Positions 1-8,940 of a stretch of 64,000 nucleotides of DNA are shown one piece after another. The notes beneath the pieces are model-generated. The model had not been told where the DNA came from. It did not search any database and saw only the letters and a program-made list of their open reading frames with translations. Each line of letters opens with the position of its first letter. The first letter of the stretch is position 1. The stretch is from Paenibacillus_AP thailandensis. Its GTDB lineage: Bacteria; Bacillota; Bacilli; Paenibacillales; Paenibacillaceae. Where the stretch lies: NCBI RefSeq assembly GCF_042685365.1, contig NZ_JBHUMY010000007.1:186001-250000 (forward strand), given 5' to 3'. The translations under genes were made by a program, and so were the position numbers.

Positions 1-1208
1 TCATTGACGTGGAAAGTGGCCGACGTGTAGCCCCGTGCGGCCAGCAGCCGCTGCAAACTCGGAAGCTCCCGGTCCCCGTAGCCCGTCGACATCGCGGCCT
101 CGCCCGTCGGATAAATGGACGTTCCCGACATAAACTCGGCGTCCGACGTATTGCCTTGCCCGATCTGCTGATACACATGGGGAAAATAGTAGCTTTCCTT
201 CGTCAGCGAATTGAGCACCGGCGTCACCTCCTGCCCTTGCACTAAGAGGCCGATCGGGAAAGCTTGGAAAGCCTCCAGCTGAATGACGATGACGTTCATC
301 CCTTTCGCCGCGCCAAACGACTCGCCTTTCCCTTCCTGGCCCGTTGCGCCCGGTTCGCCGTCCACGTACGGATAGCTTTGCTGCAGCGCCTCGATTTCGG
401 CTTTCGTCTCTTCGAGGCTGGCGCCTTTTAAAGCGATCGCCTCCCGGCTTTGGCTGATGGCCGCCGCCACTTCGTAGCTCAGCAGCCCGAGTCGTTCCGA
501 CTGGACAAGCTCGTTCGTCACGTGGCGATTGTCATAGACATACAAGACGGAGACGGTAACTCCCGCCGCCACTCCGAGAAGCAGCCATAAGCGTGCCGCC
601 GCGCGCCTGCGGACGGTTCGAACGCCGGTCCGTTCCCTGGTTGACCGCACATCGCCTTGTCCGGCTGCGGAAATAACGACCGGCGTTTTGGATTCGATGT
701 CCGTTCGCACGTTCCCCCCATTGCCGCCATGCCCGGTTGCCGGACTAAGGGTCCGGCCGCCTGCGCGGCGTTTCCGAACCTTTTGGACAACAATAAAGAC
801 CAAGCAACCGATAAGGATTAGAACGATATCGGCAAAATAACTATAGTAAACCGGCCGGATAAGCGCATCGACGCTCTCGCGGACTTGTCCGACCTGATCG
901 ATGGCCTTAAGCGCCGTATAAGTCGGCACCGAGCCGTAATAGGCGAAGTATACGGTAACCGCAAACAACACGACGGACAAAACGGCGTTAGCCGTTCCAT
1001 AAGCGGCGTTCCTCCAGCGCGAAGACGCGGCAAGCCCGATTAGCGACAGCAGCGCCAGCACGGACGCGGCGTCCGCGACCAGATGGCCGGCGGCCGAAAT
1101 CCCGCCGTAAAGCCAAAAGCGAAGCAGCGCCAGCTTCAGCAGAAGCAGCGCCGCCGTTATCCAGAACATCGGCAGCCTGCGTTTCGGTCCCGATTTTTGC
1201 TGCTTCAT
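1..1208 (-). CDS. LtaS-like phosphoglycerol transferase (alkaline phosphatase superfamily), C-terminus off window
   Basis: Membrane enzyme of the lipoteichoic acid synthase family, which transfers glycerol-phosphate from phosphatidylglycerol to a cell-envelope acceptor outside the membrane. About 402 residues are visible. Five hydrophobic segments lie near residues 14-34, 44-62, 74-92, 124-142 and 206-224, followed by the start of the extracellular sulfatase-like domain. IQLEAFQ carries the expected metal-binding Glu312 and NTSDAEF the expected catalytic Thr354. The remaining metal ligands lie beyond the edge. It is a paralogue of the intact gene at 45423-47300, and the two share the stretch through ELPS and ATFH. 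A basic, Gly-rich linker of about 60 residues (143-205) separates TM4 and TM5 and is much longer than in the paralogue. The ATG at 1206-1208 follows an AGGAAGG-type site. Family is clear; exact substrate or acceptor is not. Confidence 0.88.
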   Translation of the reverse strand, partial: MKQQKSGPKRRLPMFWITAALLLLKLALLRFWLYGGISAAGHLVADAASVLALLSLIGLAASSRWRNAAYGTANAVLSVVLFAVTVYFAYYGSVPTYTALKAIDQVGQVRESVDALIRPVYYSYFADIVLILIGCLVFIVVQKVRKRRAGGRTLSPATGHGGNGGNVRTDIESKTPVVISAAGQGDVRSTRERTGVRTVRRRAAARLWLLLGVAAGVTVSVLYVYDNRHVTNELVQSERLGLLSYEVAAAISQSREAIALKGASLEETKAEIEALQQSYPYVDGEPGATGQEGKGESFGAAKGMNVIVIQLEAFQAFPIGLLVQGQEVTPVLNSLTKESYYFPHVYQQIGQGNTSDAEFMSGTSIYPTGEAAMSTGYGDRELPSLQRLLAARGYTSATFHVN

Positions 1209-1234
1209 AACGAGCAAGACCCCTTCCTGTATCC

Positions 1235-1270
1235 AACAAAAGAAGAAGCCCTCTAGACGGCGGCTTCTTC
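1235..1270 (-). terminator. Intrinsic terminator after the CE7 esterase
   Basis: A perfect 9-bp stem (1242-1250 with 1262-1270) closes an 11-base loop. On the minus strand it is followed by a T-rich tail. It lies between the esterase stop and the LtaS-like start, so it separates the two transcripts. Confidence 0.75.
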
Positions 1271-1427
1271 CAACTTCTATGAATTATGAAGTTTATGTTA
1301 ATACAAGAGCGGTCCGATCGCAACAAAGCGGAAGGAAGTGGCACCAGATGCACGGCTTTCCGGACATGCGGCCGGCCGGCGCAGGCCATCCGCCGCTTCG
1401 GTCGCAACCTCCGGGCGGCGCCGGGAC

Positions 1428-2387
1428 CTACAGCTTCAGCAGAAACTGCATCGCCTTCTCGCCGAAGCCCGGCAAATGCTCATGCCCGAAGTCGGGATAA
1501 ATTTCGGCCGATTTGTTGGAGCGGATTTTGTTGAACGCGGCGAACTGCGTGGACGGCGGGCACACCGTGTCGGCTAAGCCGACACCCATCAGCACCTCGC
1601 CTTGGATGCGTTCCGCCAAATGTTGAATGTCGATGTACCCGAGCCGGGTAAAAATTTCATCCTCCCGCTTATGCTGCGGGTCGAAATGGCGGAAAAACGT
1701 CTTCAGCTCGGCATAAGCGTCCTTCGCCAAATCCATCTCCCAAACGCGCTTATAGTCGCTCAGGAACGGATAAACCGGCGCCAGCCGCTTAATCCGCGGC
1801 TCTAGCGCCGCACAGGCGATCGTGAGCCCGCCGCCTTGCGAACCGCCCATCGCGCCGACCCGCTCCGGATCCACCTCGGGCATGCTCATCGCGATGCCGG
1901 CCAGCTGAGCCGTATCGAGGAATATATGGCGGAACAATAAATTATCCGGATGGTCGTTCAAGCCGCGGACGATATGGCCGTTCATCGTCGTTCCTTTCAC
2001 CCCGCCGGTATCCTCCGAATAACCGCCTTGTCCTCGGCAATCCATCGCAAAGACCGAAAAACCAAGCGCGGCATAATTCAGCTTATCCGTCCAGTCCCCG
2101 GCATTGCCGGTATATCCGTGAAACTGGACAACGGCGGGATGCGGTTCGGCCGCGTTTTTCGGGCGTATGTATTTCGCATGGATTCTTGCGCCCCGAACGC
2201 CGGTAAAATACAAATCGAAGCATTCGGCGAAAGGCACCTGGAATTCGCTTGGCACAAGCTCCACGTTCGCGTCCGCCGCCCGCATCTCGGCGATGGCGCG
2301 GTCCCAATATTCGTCGAAGTCGGCCGGACGAGGGTTGCGCCCCTCGTATCGGTAAAGCTCGCTTAAAGGCATGTCAACTAACGGCAT
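1428..2387 (-). CDS. cah: Acetylxylan esterase / cephalosporin-C deacetylase (CE7)
   Basis: Cytoplasmic alpha/beta-hydrolase of carbohydrate esterase family 7, which removes acetyl groups from xylo-oligosaccharides and other small acetylated molecules. The 319 residues match the usual family length of about 320. The hallmark RGQGG is near residue 118. The nucleophile elbow GGSQGG places Ser183, with Asp273 (LAD) and His302 (GHEHLPG) completing the triad. There is no signal peptide, as is usual for CE7. It appears monocistronic: a -10 TATAAT and a cre box precede it and a terminator follows, so carbon catabolite repression is likely. The symbol follows the Bacillus subtilis homologue by family resemblance. 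Confidence 0.9.
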   Translation of the reverse strand: MPLVDMPLSELYRYEGRNPRPADFDEYWDRAIAEMRAADANVELVPSEFQVPFAECFDLYFTGVRGARIHAKYIRPKNAAEPHPAVVQFHGYTGNAGDWTDKLNYAALGFSVFAMDCRGQGGYSEDTGGVKGTTMNGHIVRGLNDHPDNLLFRHIFLDTAQLAGIAMSMPEVDPERVGAMGGSQGGGLTIACAALEPRIKRLAPVYPFLSDYKRVWEMDLAKDAYAELKTFFRHFDPQHKREDEIFTRLGYIDIQHLAERIQGEVLMGVGLADTVCPPSTQFAAFNKIRSNKSAEIYPDFGHEHLPGFGEKAMQFLLKL

Positions 2388-2410
2388 AACTTCATTCCTT
2401 TCAAGTAAAG

Positions 2411-2424
2411 CGTAATCGCTTACA
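2411..2424 (-). promoter_or_regulatory. cre box (CcpA site) upstream of the CE7 esterase
   Basis: Read on the minus strand, TGTAAGCGATTACG matches 13 of 14 positions of the consensus TGWAANCGNTNWCA. It lies about 24 bp upstream of the ATG and just downstream of a TATAAT at 2438-2443, a position where CcpA would block initiation or early elongation. No good -35 hexamer is visible. Confidence 0.7.
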
Positions 2425-2687
2425 TTATATTTTCTCTATTATAACGGATGCCGTTCCGCACGCACACCCCAAGGATAGTATGGAGAAAAAAATCGCCCGA
2501 TACCGAAATCATTGCCCTCTAGCGGTTTTCCGCTCCTTTTTGCCGTTATCCCGTCAGCTCAGAACCTTCCTTCATGCTTATTTCTCGGCGCCGTGTCCGG
2601 CGAATGCTCAACGGAAGCCGTTTCGTCCGTACGAAGCATGCCGCCTGCAAAAGTGCAGAGTTCGAAAGCTAATACTTTCTGATGTGG

Positions 2688-2738
2688 CAAAAGAGGGGCT
2701 GTCCGCACCGTCAAACGATGCCGGGACATCCCCTCTTC
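2688..2738 (-). terminator. Intrinsic terminator after the YvbH-like gene
   Basis: A long stem pairs GAAGAGGGG and GTCC on one side with GGAC and CCCCTCTT on the other. On the minus strand it ends in TTTT, just downstream of the stop at 2746. Confidence 0.75.
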
Positions 2739-2745
2739 ATTTATG

Positions 2746-3360
2746 CTACAAATTGATATAACGCTCGAAGATTGCTCCGAAATCTTTGGTCTTGTACTTC
2801 TTGTAGTTATCGGTCATCCAGTCGAAAGCCGCTTTGTTGATCGCGTTGAACTGCTCCGCCAGGTTGAACTCGGCCCGATGAATGCTGCTGACCGTCGAAG
2901 TGGCGAGCTCCAGGCTTTGCTTGGCGTAATCCAAGTGGAGCTGGTTCTCCCGCGTAATTTCGGCGATTTTGATCAGCGCCTTGTATAAATCCTTTACTTG
3001 CTCGATATGCTTCTTGTTGACGTCGATCGAAAAAGCCGCGGTGCCGATCGTAAATTTGATCTCCACGTCCAAATCGACCGTTCCCGCCGTTTCAAGCGAA
3101 ACGTTGGAGATCGGGTACGAGCTGTACGGGTAACGGTTGAGCGTACGCTTTTTGCTGATGGCGCTGGTGCCGTCGAGATGGATAAGCGCCAGATTGGTAA
3201 AGCAGTACTCGTCCGTTTTCGATTTGATCAAAAAGTAAATTTTTTCGTTGTCCTCATGAAGAACATAATCGTCGGAATCCACTTTGTCGAAATTCGACGG
3301 ATGAATGACCGAGCCGATGTCGCTTAAGCCTAATACGTCTGCCGCTACTTTGCCGAACAT
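2746..3360 (-). CDS. yvbH: YvbH-like PH-domain protein
   Basis: A 204-residue cytoplasmic protein. The first ~125 residues resemble the bacterial pleckstrin-homology-like domain (former DUF1696), with a VLHEDNEKIYFLIKSKTDEY beta-rich core. The rest is a helical extension like the YvbH oligomerisation region (IHRAEFNLAEQFNAINKAA). No signal peptide or membrane helix is present. The biochemical role of the family is poorly known. It has its own terminator, and a TATAAT-like -10 lies on the minus strand at 3405-3410, so it is probably monocistronic. The assignment rests on recognising the N-terminal and helical pattern of the family, not on a search. Confidence 0.75.
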   Translation of the reverse strand: MFGKVAADVLGLSDIGSVIHPSNFDKVDSDDYVLHEDNEKIYFLIKSKTDEYCFTNLALIHLDGTSAISKKRTLNRYPYSSYPISNVSLETAGTVDLDVEIKFTIGTAAFSIDVNKKHIEQVKDLYKALIKIAEITRENQLHLDYAKQSLELATSTVSSIHRAEFNLAEQFNAINKAAFDWMTDNYKKYKTKDFGAIFERYINL

Positions 3361-3449
3361 ATCGCTTCACTCTCCCAGGTGTTTTTTAGAAGTGCCACCC
3401 CTCTATTATAGAGATATGCTGGGAGATTTACCATCCGTTTCAAAACGCT

Positions 3450-4727
3450 CTAATCCGCAAGCTCAAGCTCGATGACGGTGTCGATCTCGTCGGGCAGCGC
3501 AGCCCCTTTCAGCCATATAAACGCGCCGCCCGCGGTATCGGAATACTCTTCGGCCATCCAAGGCGTTTCCACCTTCAGTTCGGAGCCGTCCCGCAGCAAG
3601 CGGGCTTTGCGGATCTTGCCCTTTAATTGCGCAAAATAAATCGGACCGATGCCGCGGTCGAACACATGGGCGTACAGCTTGTTGCCCTTCTGCGTGTAGC
3701 GTCCCCACTCCGGCTTCGGGAGCGCCGACATCCCCGCGCCGTAAACGCTCTCGCCGTTTAACCGGAGCCATTCCCCTACTTCCCGCAGTACGGAAAGCGA
3801 CTCGCGATTTATTTCCCCTTTGGCGTCCGGGCCGACGTTCAGCAGCATGTTGCCGTTTTTGCTGACGCATTCGACGAGCGAGCGGATCACCTGCTTGGGC
3901 GACTTATAGTTCCGGTCCTCGGCATGATACCCCCAGTTATCGTTTAGCGTAATGCACGCCTCCCAAGGCACCTGCTTGCCGTTCGCGTCGACGATTCCGC
4001 CGGGAGGAATAATTTGCTCCGGAGAAAAGAAGTCGCCGGCATACTCCTCGGGTTCGGCGCCCCGGATGTTTCCGCCGAGCCGGTTGTCGATGACGATATG
4101 CGGCTGCAAGGAACGAACCATGCGGACAAGCTCGGTTGCCCTCCATTTTTCCCCGGTCATCTCGTCGTACGAGAAATCGAACCACATGATATCGATTTTG
4201 CCGTAATCGGTCAGCAGCTCCTTCACTTGGCCGTGCATGTAGTCCAAATAACGGTCGAACCGGATGGGCTTATCCTTCGCCGCCGGATTGTCCCGGTCGG
4301 GATGGGCCTTGTCGCCGTATCCCGGGTAATCGTCATGATGCCAGTCGAGCAGCGAATAATAAAGCCCGACGGCGATGCCTTCGGCGCGGAAAGCGTCTGC
4401 ATATTCGCGGACCAAATCGCGCGCGGCGGGGGTGTTCGTCGCTTTGAAACCGGTCAGCTTGCTGTCGAACAAACAGAACCCGTCATGGTGCTTGGCCGTA
4501 AGCACCGCGTATTTTTGCCCGGCCTGCTTCGCCGCTCTCGCCCAAGCCTTCGGATCGTACCGGGAGGCGTCGAATTCCTCGAAATACTTCATATATTGCT
4601 CCCGGGTCATCCGCTCGTTGCCGCGGACCCATTCCCCTCTCGCCGGGATGGAATACAAGCCCCAATGGATAAACATGCCGAACCGGTCCCGCAAAAACCA
4701 CCTTGTTCGTTCTTCCCGCGTTTTCAT
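3450..4727 (-). CDS. Alpha-L-fucosidase (GH29)
   Basis: Retaining exo-glycosidase that releases L-fucose from alpha-linked glycans. The GH29 pattern is clear over 425 residues: RFGMFIHWGLYS at 15-26, KHHDGF at 79-84, and MWFDFSYDE with the expected nucleophile Asp184. A short beta-rich C-terminal domain follows from about residue 340. There is no signal peptide, so it acts on imported fucosides. It is the last gene of the run that includes a ROK kinase, CutC, an aminopeptidase and a peptide transporter, 54 bp downstream of the kinase. I see no convincing terminator after it. Specificity (alpha-1,2/3/4/6) cannot be read from sequence. Confidence 0.92.
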   Translation of the reverse strand: MKTREERTRWFLRDRFGMFIHWGLYSIPARGEWVRGNERMTREQYMKYFEEFDASRYDPKAWARAAKQAGQKYAVLTAKHHDGFCLFDSKLTGFKATNTPAARDLVREYADAFRAEGIAVGLYYSLLDWHHDDYPGYGDKAHPDRDNPAAKDKPIRFDRYLDYMHGQVKELLTDYGKIDIMWFDFSYDEMTGEKWRATELVRMVRSLQPHIVIDNRLGGNIRGAEPEEYAGDFFSPEQIIPPGGIVDANGKQVPWEACITLNDNWGYHAEDRNYKSPKQVIRSLVECVSKNGNMLLNVGPDAKGEINRESLSVLREVGEWLRLNGESVYGAGMSALPKPEWGRYTQKGNKLYAHVFDRGIGPIYFAQLKGKIRKARLLRDGSELKVETPWMAEEYSDTAGGAFIWLKGAALPDEIDTVIELELAD

Positions 4728-4781
4728 AGATAGCCTCCTTGTCCAAAAGGAATATGCCTTGCCGTCCGCTGCTTCCTTTGC

Positions 4782-5726
4782 CTAGCTTTGAAACAATGCC
4801 GCCGCTCCGATGAGGCCGACGTCGTCCTTTAAGCCGGCGGGCACGATATCGAAGGTGCCCAGATAAGGCTTCATGAGCAGCGTCCCCGTCTTGGCCGAAA
4901 GCGCCTTAAACAGCTTGTCCCCCGCGCGGCTAACCCCTCCTCCAATGACTATGCGGTCCGGATTGAACGTATGCACCGCGTTAACGAGTCCCAACGCCAT
5001 GTAATGAACGGTCCGCTCAATGACCTCCGAAGCGACGGGATCGTGCAGCTCCGACGCCTCGAACACGTGGCGGGCGGATACCGCCTCCCCTTGCCGCGCG
5101 GCAAGAGCGGCGATAATCGACGGGCGGCGGTCCATCATCCGCAGCGCCGTATCCCGGATAGCCGTACCGGAAGCGAATACCTCCCAGCAGCCGTTGCGGC
5201 CGCAGCTGCACGCGGGACCCGCCGGATCGATAATGTTGTGGCCAAGCTCTCCGGCGTAGCTGTTTGCGCCGAGCAGCAGCTTGCCGTCCAGCACGATGCC
5301 CGCGCCGATGCCGGTGCTGAACGTGACGTACACCATATTGGACGAGCCTTTGCCCGCCCCCCGCACGAATTCGCCCCAAGCGGCGGCATTGGCGTCGTTC
5401 ACGACCTGCACCTCGGTGCCAAGCTCCTCTTCCATCCAATCCTTAAGCGGAACGTAGTCCCACTCCGGCAGATTCGTCCCTTGAATAACGATTCCGTCGC
5501 GGCTGTTCACCGCTCCGGGGGACGCAAGCCCTACGCCGGCCAGCTTCCTTCCTCCGGACACGGAACGGACCATGCCGTTCATCCGGCTCACCACTTCCTT
5601 GGCGGTGCGCGTTCCGGCCGTCTCCATCTGTTCCCGGTTCAGTAAATTTCCGTTCGAGTCAAACAGCGCCGCGGCGATTTTCGTTCCGCCCAAATCGATT
5701 CCCACAACATATGTGTCGTTGTCCAC
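4782..5726 (-). CDS. ROK-family sugar kinase (glucokinase / N-acetylhexosamine kinase type)
   Basis: ATP-dependent cytoplasmic sugar kinase of 314 residues. The phosphate-binding DLGGTK is at 11-16, the catalytic Asp at 111 in VNDANAA, GELGH gives Glu160 and His163, and the ROK zinc motif CSCGRNGC spans 173-180. There is no N-terminal helix-turn-helix, so it is an enzyme rather than a regulator. Neighbouring peptide and fucose functions make an N-acetylhexosamine or glucose substrate plausible, but the sequence does not settle this. It sits 27 bp downstream of cutC in the same orientation. Confidence 0.88.
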   Translation of the reverse strand: MDNDTYVVGIDLGGTKIAAALFDSNGNLLNREQMETAGTRTAKEVVSRMNGMVRSVSGGRKLAGVGLASPGAVNSRDGIVIQGTNLPEWDYVPLKDWMEEELGTEVQVVNDANAAAWGEFVRGAGKGSSNMVYVTFSTGIGAGIVLDGKLLLGANSYAGELGHNIIDPAGPACSCGRNGCWEVFASGTAIRDTALRMMDRRPSIIAALAARQGEAVSARHVFEASELHDPVASEVIERTVHYMALGLVNAVHTFNPDRIVIGGGVSRAGDKLFKALSAKTGTLLMKPYLGTFDIVPAGLKDDVGLIGAAALFQS

Positions 5727-5753
5727 TCTCTCACCTATTCCGTTAGCTAGTCT

Positions 5754-6446
5754 TTAGCCGATGCGGCGAACGGCTTCCGCCAGCGACAGGAGCGCCTCCG
5801 GGTCGATCGGCGACAAGCCGTTTCTTCCGTACCGGACGGCCGATCCGAAATGAACCTCCGTCACGCCCGTTTGCCGGACAAAATCCGCGATGCTCTCCGG
5901 CTTTAACCCGCTCCCGGCCATGATTGCAACCGGTCCCCCGCTTGCCGCCTCGACGAGGCGGCGCATTTCGGGCATCGCCTCGGTCGCCGGCCCGGGCCCG
6001 GCGGACGTAAGCACCCGCCTAATTGGCGGATACTTGGCCAGCGTCCGCAGCCCTCCAAGCTGGTCGTCCAGCTCGTCGAAGGCCCGGTGAAACGTCACCG
6101 GCAGGCCGCCCGTCAGCGGAAGCAGCGCCTCCAGCGCACGCTCGTCGATTTGGCGGTCCGGCGTCAAGGCCCCCAGCACGATGCCGGACGCGCCGGCTTG
6201 AACGACCGCTTCGATCTCGGCGGCCATCGTTTCGATATCCCGTTTGCCGTAAACAAAGGAACGGCTATGGGGACGAACCATGACAAAAACCGGAATGCGG
6301 ACCGCATTTACCGCCCGTTTCACTAGACCGATGCCCGGCGTTAAGCCGCCTTCCGTAATGGCCGTTATGAGCTCCAGCCGGTCCGCTCCGTTTGCCTCCG
6401 CCGCGATCGCGTCATCCATGCATGTCGCGATGACCTCCAATACCAT
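5754..6446 (-). CDS. cutC: CutC family TIM-barrel protein
   Basis: 230 residues of the CutC family, named for copper homeostasis although its enzymatic role is unresolved. The N-terminus MVLEVIATC, then EANGADRLELI, is diagnostic, and the chain repeats TIM-barrel strands ending in MAGSGL and VHFGSAVRY. I choose the ATG at 6444-6446 because GGGAGG lies 7 bases upstream and homologues begin at this Met-x-Leu-Glu-Val. The longer frame from 6473 lacks a ribosome binding site. Its place between a peptidase and a sugar kinase fits a metabolic role better than copper export, which is inference. Confidence 0.85.
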   Translation of the reverse strand: MVLEVIATCMDDAIAAEANGADRLELITAITEGGLTPGIGLVKRAVNAVRIPVFVMVRPHSRSFVYGKRDIETMAAEIEAVVQAGASGIVLGALTPDRQIDERALEALLPLTGGLPVTFHRAFDELDDQLGGLRTLAKYPPIRRVLTSAGPGPATEAMPEMRRLVEAASGGPVAIMAGSGLKPESIADFVRQTGVTEVHFGSAVRYGRNGLSPIDPEALLSLAEAVRRIG

Positions 6447-6484
6447 CGGAAATCCTCCCTTCTCTATCGCCAACGAGGCTTAAG

Positions 6485-7942
6485 TTATCCCTTTGCGCGC
6501 TTAACCGCGTAATCGGCAAGCAGCCGGACGCCGTAGCCGGTCGCGCCCGCTTCCGCGTAACCGGCGTCCTGCTTGTATTGAACCGTCCCGGCCATGTCGA
6601 TATGAACCCATTTCATCGGTTTCGTCACGAAGCGCCGGATAAAAAGCGCGGCCGTAATCGCACCGGCCATCGTACTGCTGCTCACGTTGCGCAAATCGGC
6701 GTAATCGCTGCGAAGCTCCGCTTCGTACTCGTCCATCAGCGGCATCGGCCATAACCGTTCGCCGTTCCGCTCCCCGATCGCGACAAGCTCCTTCGCGATG
6801 CCCGCGTCGCCCCAAATACCGGCGATGCCGAGCCCTAAGGCGGCCCCGACGTTCCCGGTCAGCGTAGCGATGTCTATCGCTTCGGACGCCCCGATATTAG
6901 CTGCGAGGATAAGCGCGTCCGCGATAATAAGCCGGCCTTCTCCGTCCGTGTTCGCCACCTGCACCGTCAAACCGTTCGGATACCGGATCACCGAGGACGG
7001 CAGCATGGCTCCCGAACCGGGCAGGTTGTCGGCGATCGGAATAAGCGCCGTTACGTTGACTTTGGCGCGCTCCCGGATCAGGATATCCATCGCGCCGGCA
7101 ACGGCTGCGGCCCCGCCCATATCCATCCGGGCATCGCTAATATCGCGGCCCGTCTTGACGTTCATGCCTCCCATATCGAACGTAACGCCCTTGCCGACAA
7201 GCGCAAGCATCGGCTGATCCGGATCCCCCTCGTAACGGATTTCGACAAGCGCCGGTTCCCCGCCGCCCGCGCCGACGGCGATGAGGCCGTTCATTTGCTT
7301 CTCCCGAAGCTCTTCGCCCCGGTAAACATGTACGTTAACCGGCCCGTCCATGAGGCTGAAATAGCGCTCCGCCCAAGCCGTGAAACGCTGCGGGTCAAGG
7401 ACGTCCGGCGGCTCGTTGACCAGGTCGCGCGCCAAGGCTACGCCGTCGTTCCGGGAGCGCGCGAAGGCCGCGATCCGCTCCAGCTCCGGAAGGGACAACC
7501 CCTGCCAGTCGCCGGGGGAGAGCAGCAGATCGACGGTTCCCTCCGTACGGGTCGCTTCCCGGAAGGCATCGAACCGGTATAACCCGAACAGCCAGCCCTC
7601 CAGCCACGCCTGCAGCCAATCGGCTTCGGAAATGCCCGCCGCGCCGATGCTGTCCGGGGCGGCCGCGGGCTCGCGCAGCCGCGCGGCACGATAGCCTTCG
7701 CGCATAAGCGCCCGGGCGCTTATGCCGGCCGCGCGGCGAATCCGCTCAAGCGTCAGCTCCGAGCGGGCTCCCATGCCGACGGCAAGCACGTCGGCTTCTT
7801 CCTCCGTTCGGCCAAGCAGCCAAGTAACGGCGGAAGCTTGCGCGCTTTTCCCGCGAAGCCGGTACGGAGAAGGCTCGCCGGAGTAAACCGGGCATACCGT
7901 CGCGGCTCCAGTCGCCGACTCCTCGCCGAATCGTATATTCAT
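6485..7942 (-). CDS. pepA: Leucyl aminopeptidase (M17)
   Basis: Dinuclear zinc exopeptidase that releases N-terminal amino acids from peptides in the cytoplasm. 485 residues. The full active-site set is visible with the same spacing as E. coli PepA: Lys251, Asp256, Lys263, Asp274, Asp333 and Glu335, with Arg337 in NTDGEGRL. KGVTFDMGG replaces the more common DSGG, a minor variant that keeps the metal ligand. Its ATG overlaps the TGA of the transporter ATPase in ATGA (7939-7942), so translation is coupled to dppF. This directly links peptide import to peptide hydrolysis. Confidence 0.92.
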   Translation of the reverse strand: MNIRFGEESATGAATVCPVYSGEPSPYRLRGKSAQASAVTWLLGRTEEEADVLAVGMGARSELTLERIRRAAGISARALMREGYRAARLREPAAAPDSIGAAGISEADWLQAWLEGWLFGLYRFDAFREATRTEGTVDLLLSPGDWQGLSLPELERIAAFARSRNDGVALARDLVNEPPDVLDPQRFTAWAERYFSLMDGPVNVHVYRGEELREKQMNGLIAVGAGGGEPALVEIRYEGDPDQPMLALVGKGVTFDMGGMNVKTGRDISDARMDMGGAAAVAGAMDILIRERAKVNVTALIPIADNLPGSGAMLPSSVIRYPNGLTVQVANTDGEGRLIIADALILAANIGASEAIDIATLTGNVGAALGLGIAGIWGDAGIAKELVAIGERNGERLWPMPLMDEYEAELRSDYADLRNVSSSTMAGAITAALFIRRFVTKPMKWVHIDMAGTVQYKQDAGYAEAGATGYGVRLLADYAVKRAKG

Positions 7943-8940
7943 GACGCCGCGCCTCCCGTCTTCATAATGGCTTCGTCATACAGATGGCAGGCGACCTGAT
8001 GTCCCGCTTCGATTTCCCGGAAAACCGGGGCTTTCGTTGCGCATATGTCCATACAGGACGGGCACCGCGTATGGAAACGGCAGCCTGCCGGCGGATCGAC
8101 CGGGCTCGGCAAGTCGCCCTTCAGGATGATCCGCTCCTTCTTCCGGCTCGGATCCGGAACGGGAACGGACGACAGCAGCGCTTGCGTATAAGGATGAAGC
8201 GGCCGGTCGTACAACGCGTCTTTGTCCGCCGTTTCGACCAGCGAGCCGAGATACATGACGCCGATCCGGTCGCTGATATGTTCGACAACGCTTAGATCAT
8301 GCGATATAAAAAGATAAGTAAGGCCGTATTGCTCCTGCAAATCCTGCAGCAGGTTAATGACCTGCGACTGAATCGACACGTCCAGCGCGGATACGGGCTC
8401 GTCCGCCACGATCAGGCTCGGGCGCACCGACAGGGCTCTGGCGATGCCGATCCGCTGGCGCTGTCCGCCGCTGAATTCATGGGCGTAGCGCTCGGCGTGA
8501 AAGGCGCTGAGGCCTACCGTTTCGAGCAGCTCCGCCGCCAGCTTGTCCCGCTCCTTCGGACTCAGCTTCGTATGGATAATAAGCGGCTCGGCCACCAGAT
8601 CCTTCACCTTCATGCGCGGATTAAGCGAAGCGTACGGATCCTGAAACACCATCTGCATATTTTTGCGGATCGGGCGCATCGCGTTGTCGGACAGGCCGCT
8701 GATGTTGTGCCCGTCGAACCACACTTCCCCTTCGTCGGGCTTCAGCAGCCGCGTCACGAGGCGCCCGGTCGTCGACTTGCCGCAGCCGCTTTCGCCCACG
8801 AGGCTGAACGTTTCGCCCTTGCGGATGCCGAACGAGATATCGTTCACTGCGCGCAAATATTTGTTCGAGCCGAACAGGCCCTTTTGGACCGAAAACGACT
8901 TGCTCAGCCCTTTCACTTCCACCAGCCAATTGTCTTTCAT
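7939..8940 (-). CDS. dppF: Oligopeptide ABC transporter ATP-binding protein DppF/OppF
   Basis: Second ATPase subunit of a peptide importer, 333 residues. Walker A GESGCGKST is at 49-57, the signature is FSGGQRQRIG, and Walker B is VADEP. The C-terminal oligopeptide-transporter domain carries the Cys-rich GCRFHTRCPSCMDIC, a possible Fe-S or metal site typical of Opp/Dpp ATPases. The start is taken at the ATG 8938-8940, which overlaps the TGA of dppD (ATGA). The longer frame to 9087 lies wholly inside dppD and is not the gene start. Confidence 0.92.
   Translation of the reverse strand: MKDNWLVEVKGLSKSFSVQKGLFGSNKYLRAVNDISFGIRKGETFSLVGESGCGKSTTGRLVTRLLKPDEGEVWFDGHNISGLSDNAMRPIRKNMQMVFQDPYASLNPRMKVKDLVAEPLIIHTKLSPKERDKLAAELLETVGLSAFHAERYAHEFSGGQRQRIGIARALSVRPSLIVADEPVSALDVSIQSQVINLLQDLQEQYGLTYLFISHDLSVVEHISDRIGVMYLGSLVETADKDALYDRPLHPYTQALLSSVPVPDPSRKKERIILKGDLPSPVDPPAGCRFHTRCPSCMDICATKAPVFREIEAGHQVACHLYDEAIMKTGGAAS

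Larger units (their letters stand above)
2388..2745. other. Intergenic region
   Basis: 358 bp between the CE7 esterase start and the YvbH-like gene stop. It holds the esterase promoter elements (TATAAT at 2438-2443 on the minus strand, cre at 2411-2424) and the terminator of the YvbH-like gene (2688-2738). The plus-strand open frame in the middle has no ribosome binding site and no recognisable protein features, so I do not call a gene. Confidence 0.6.
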
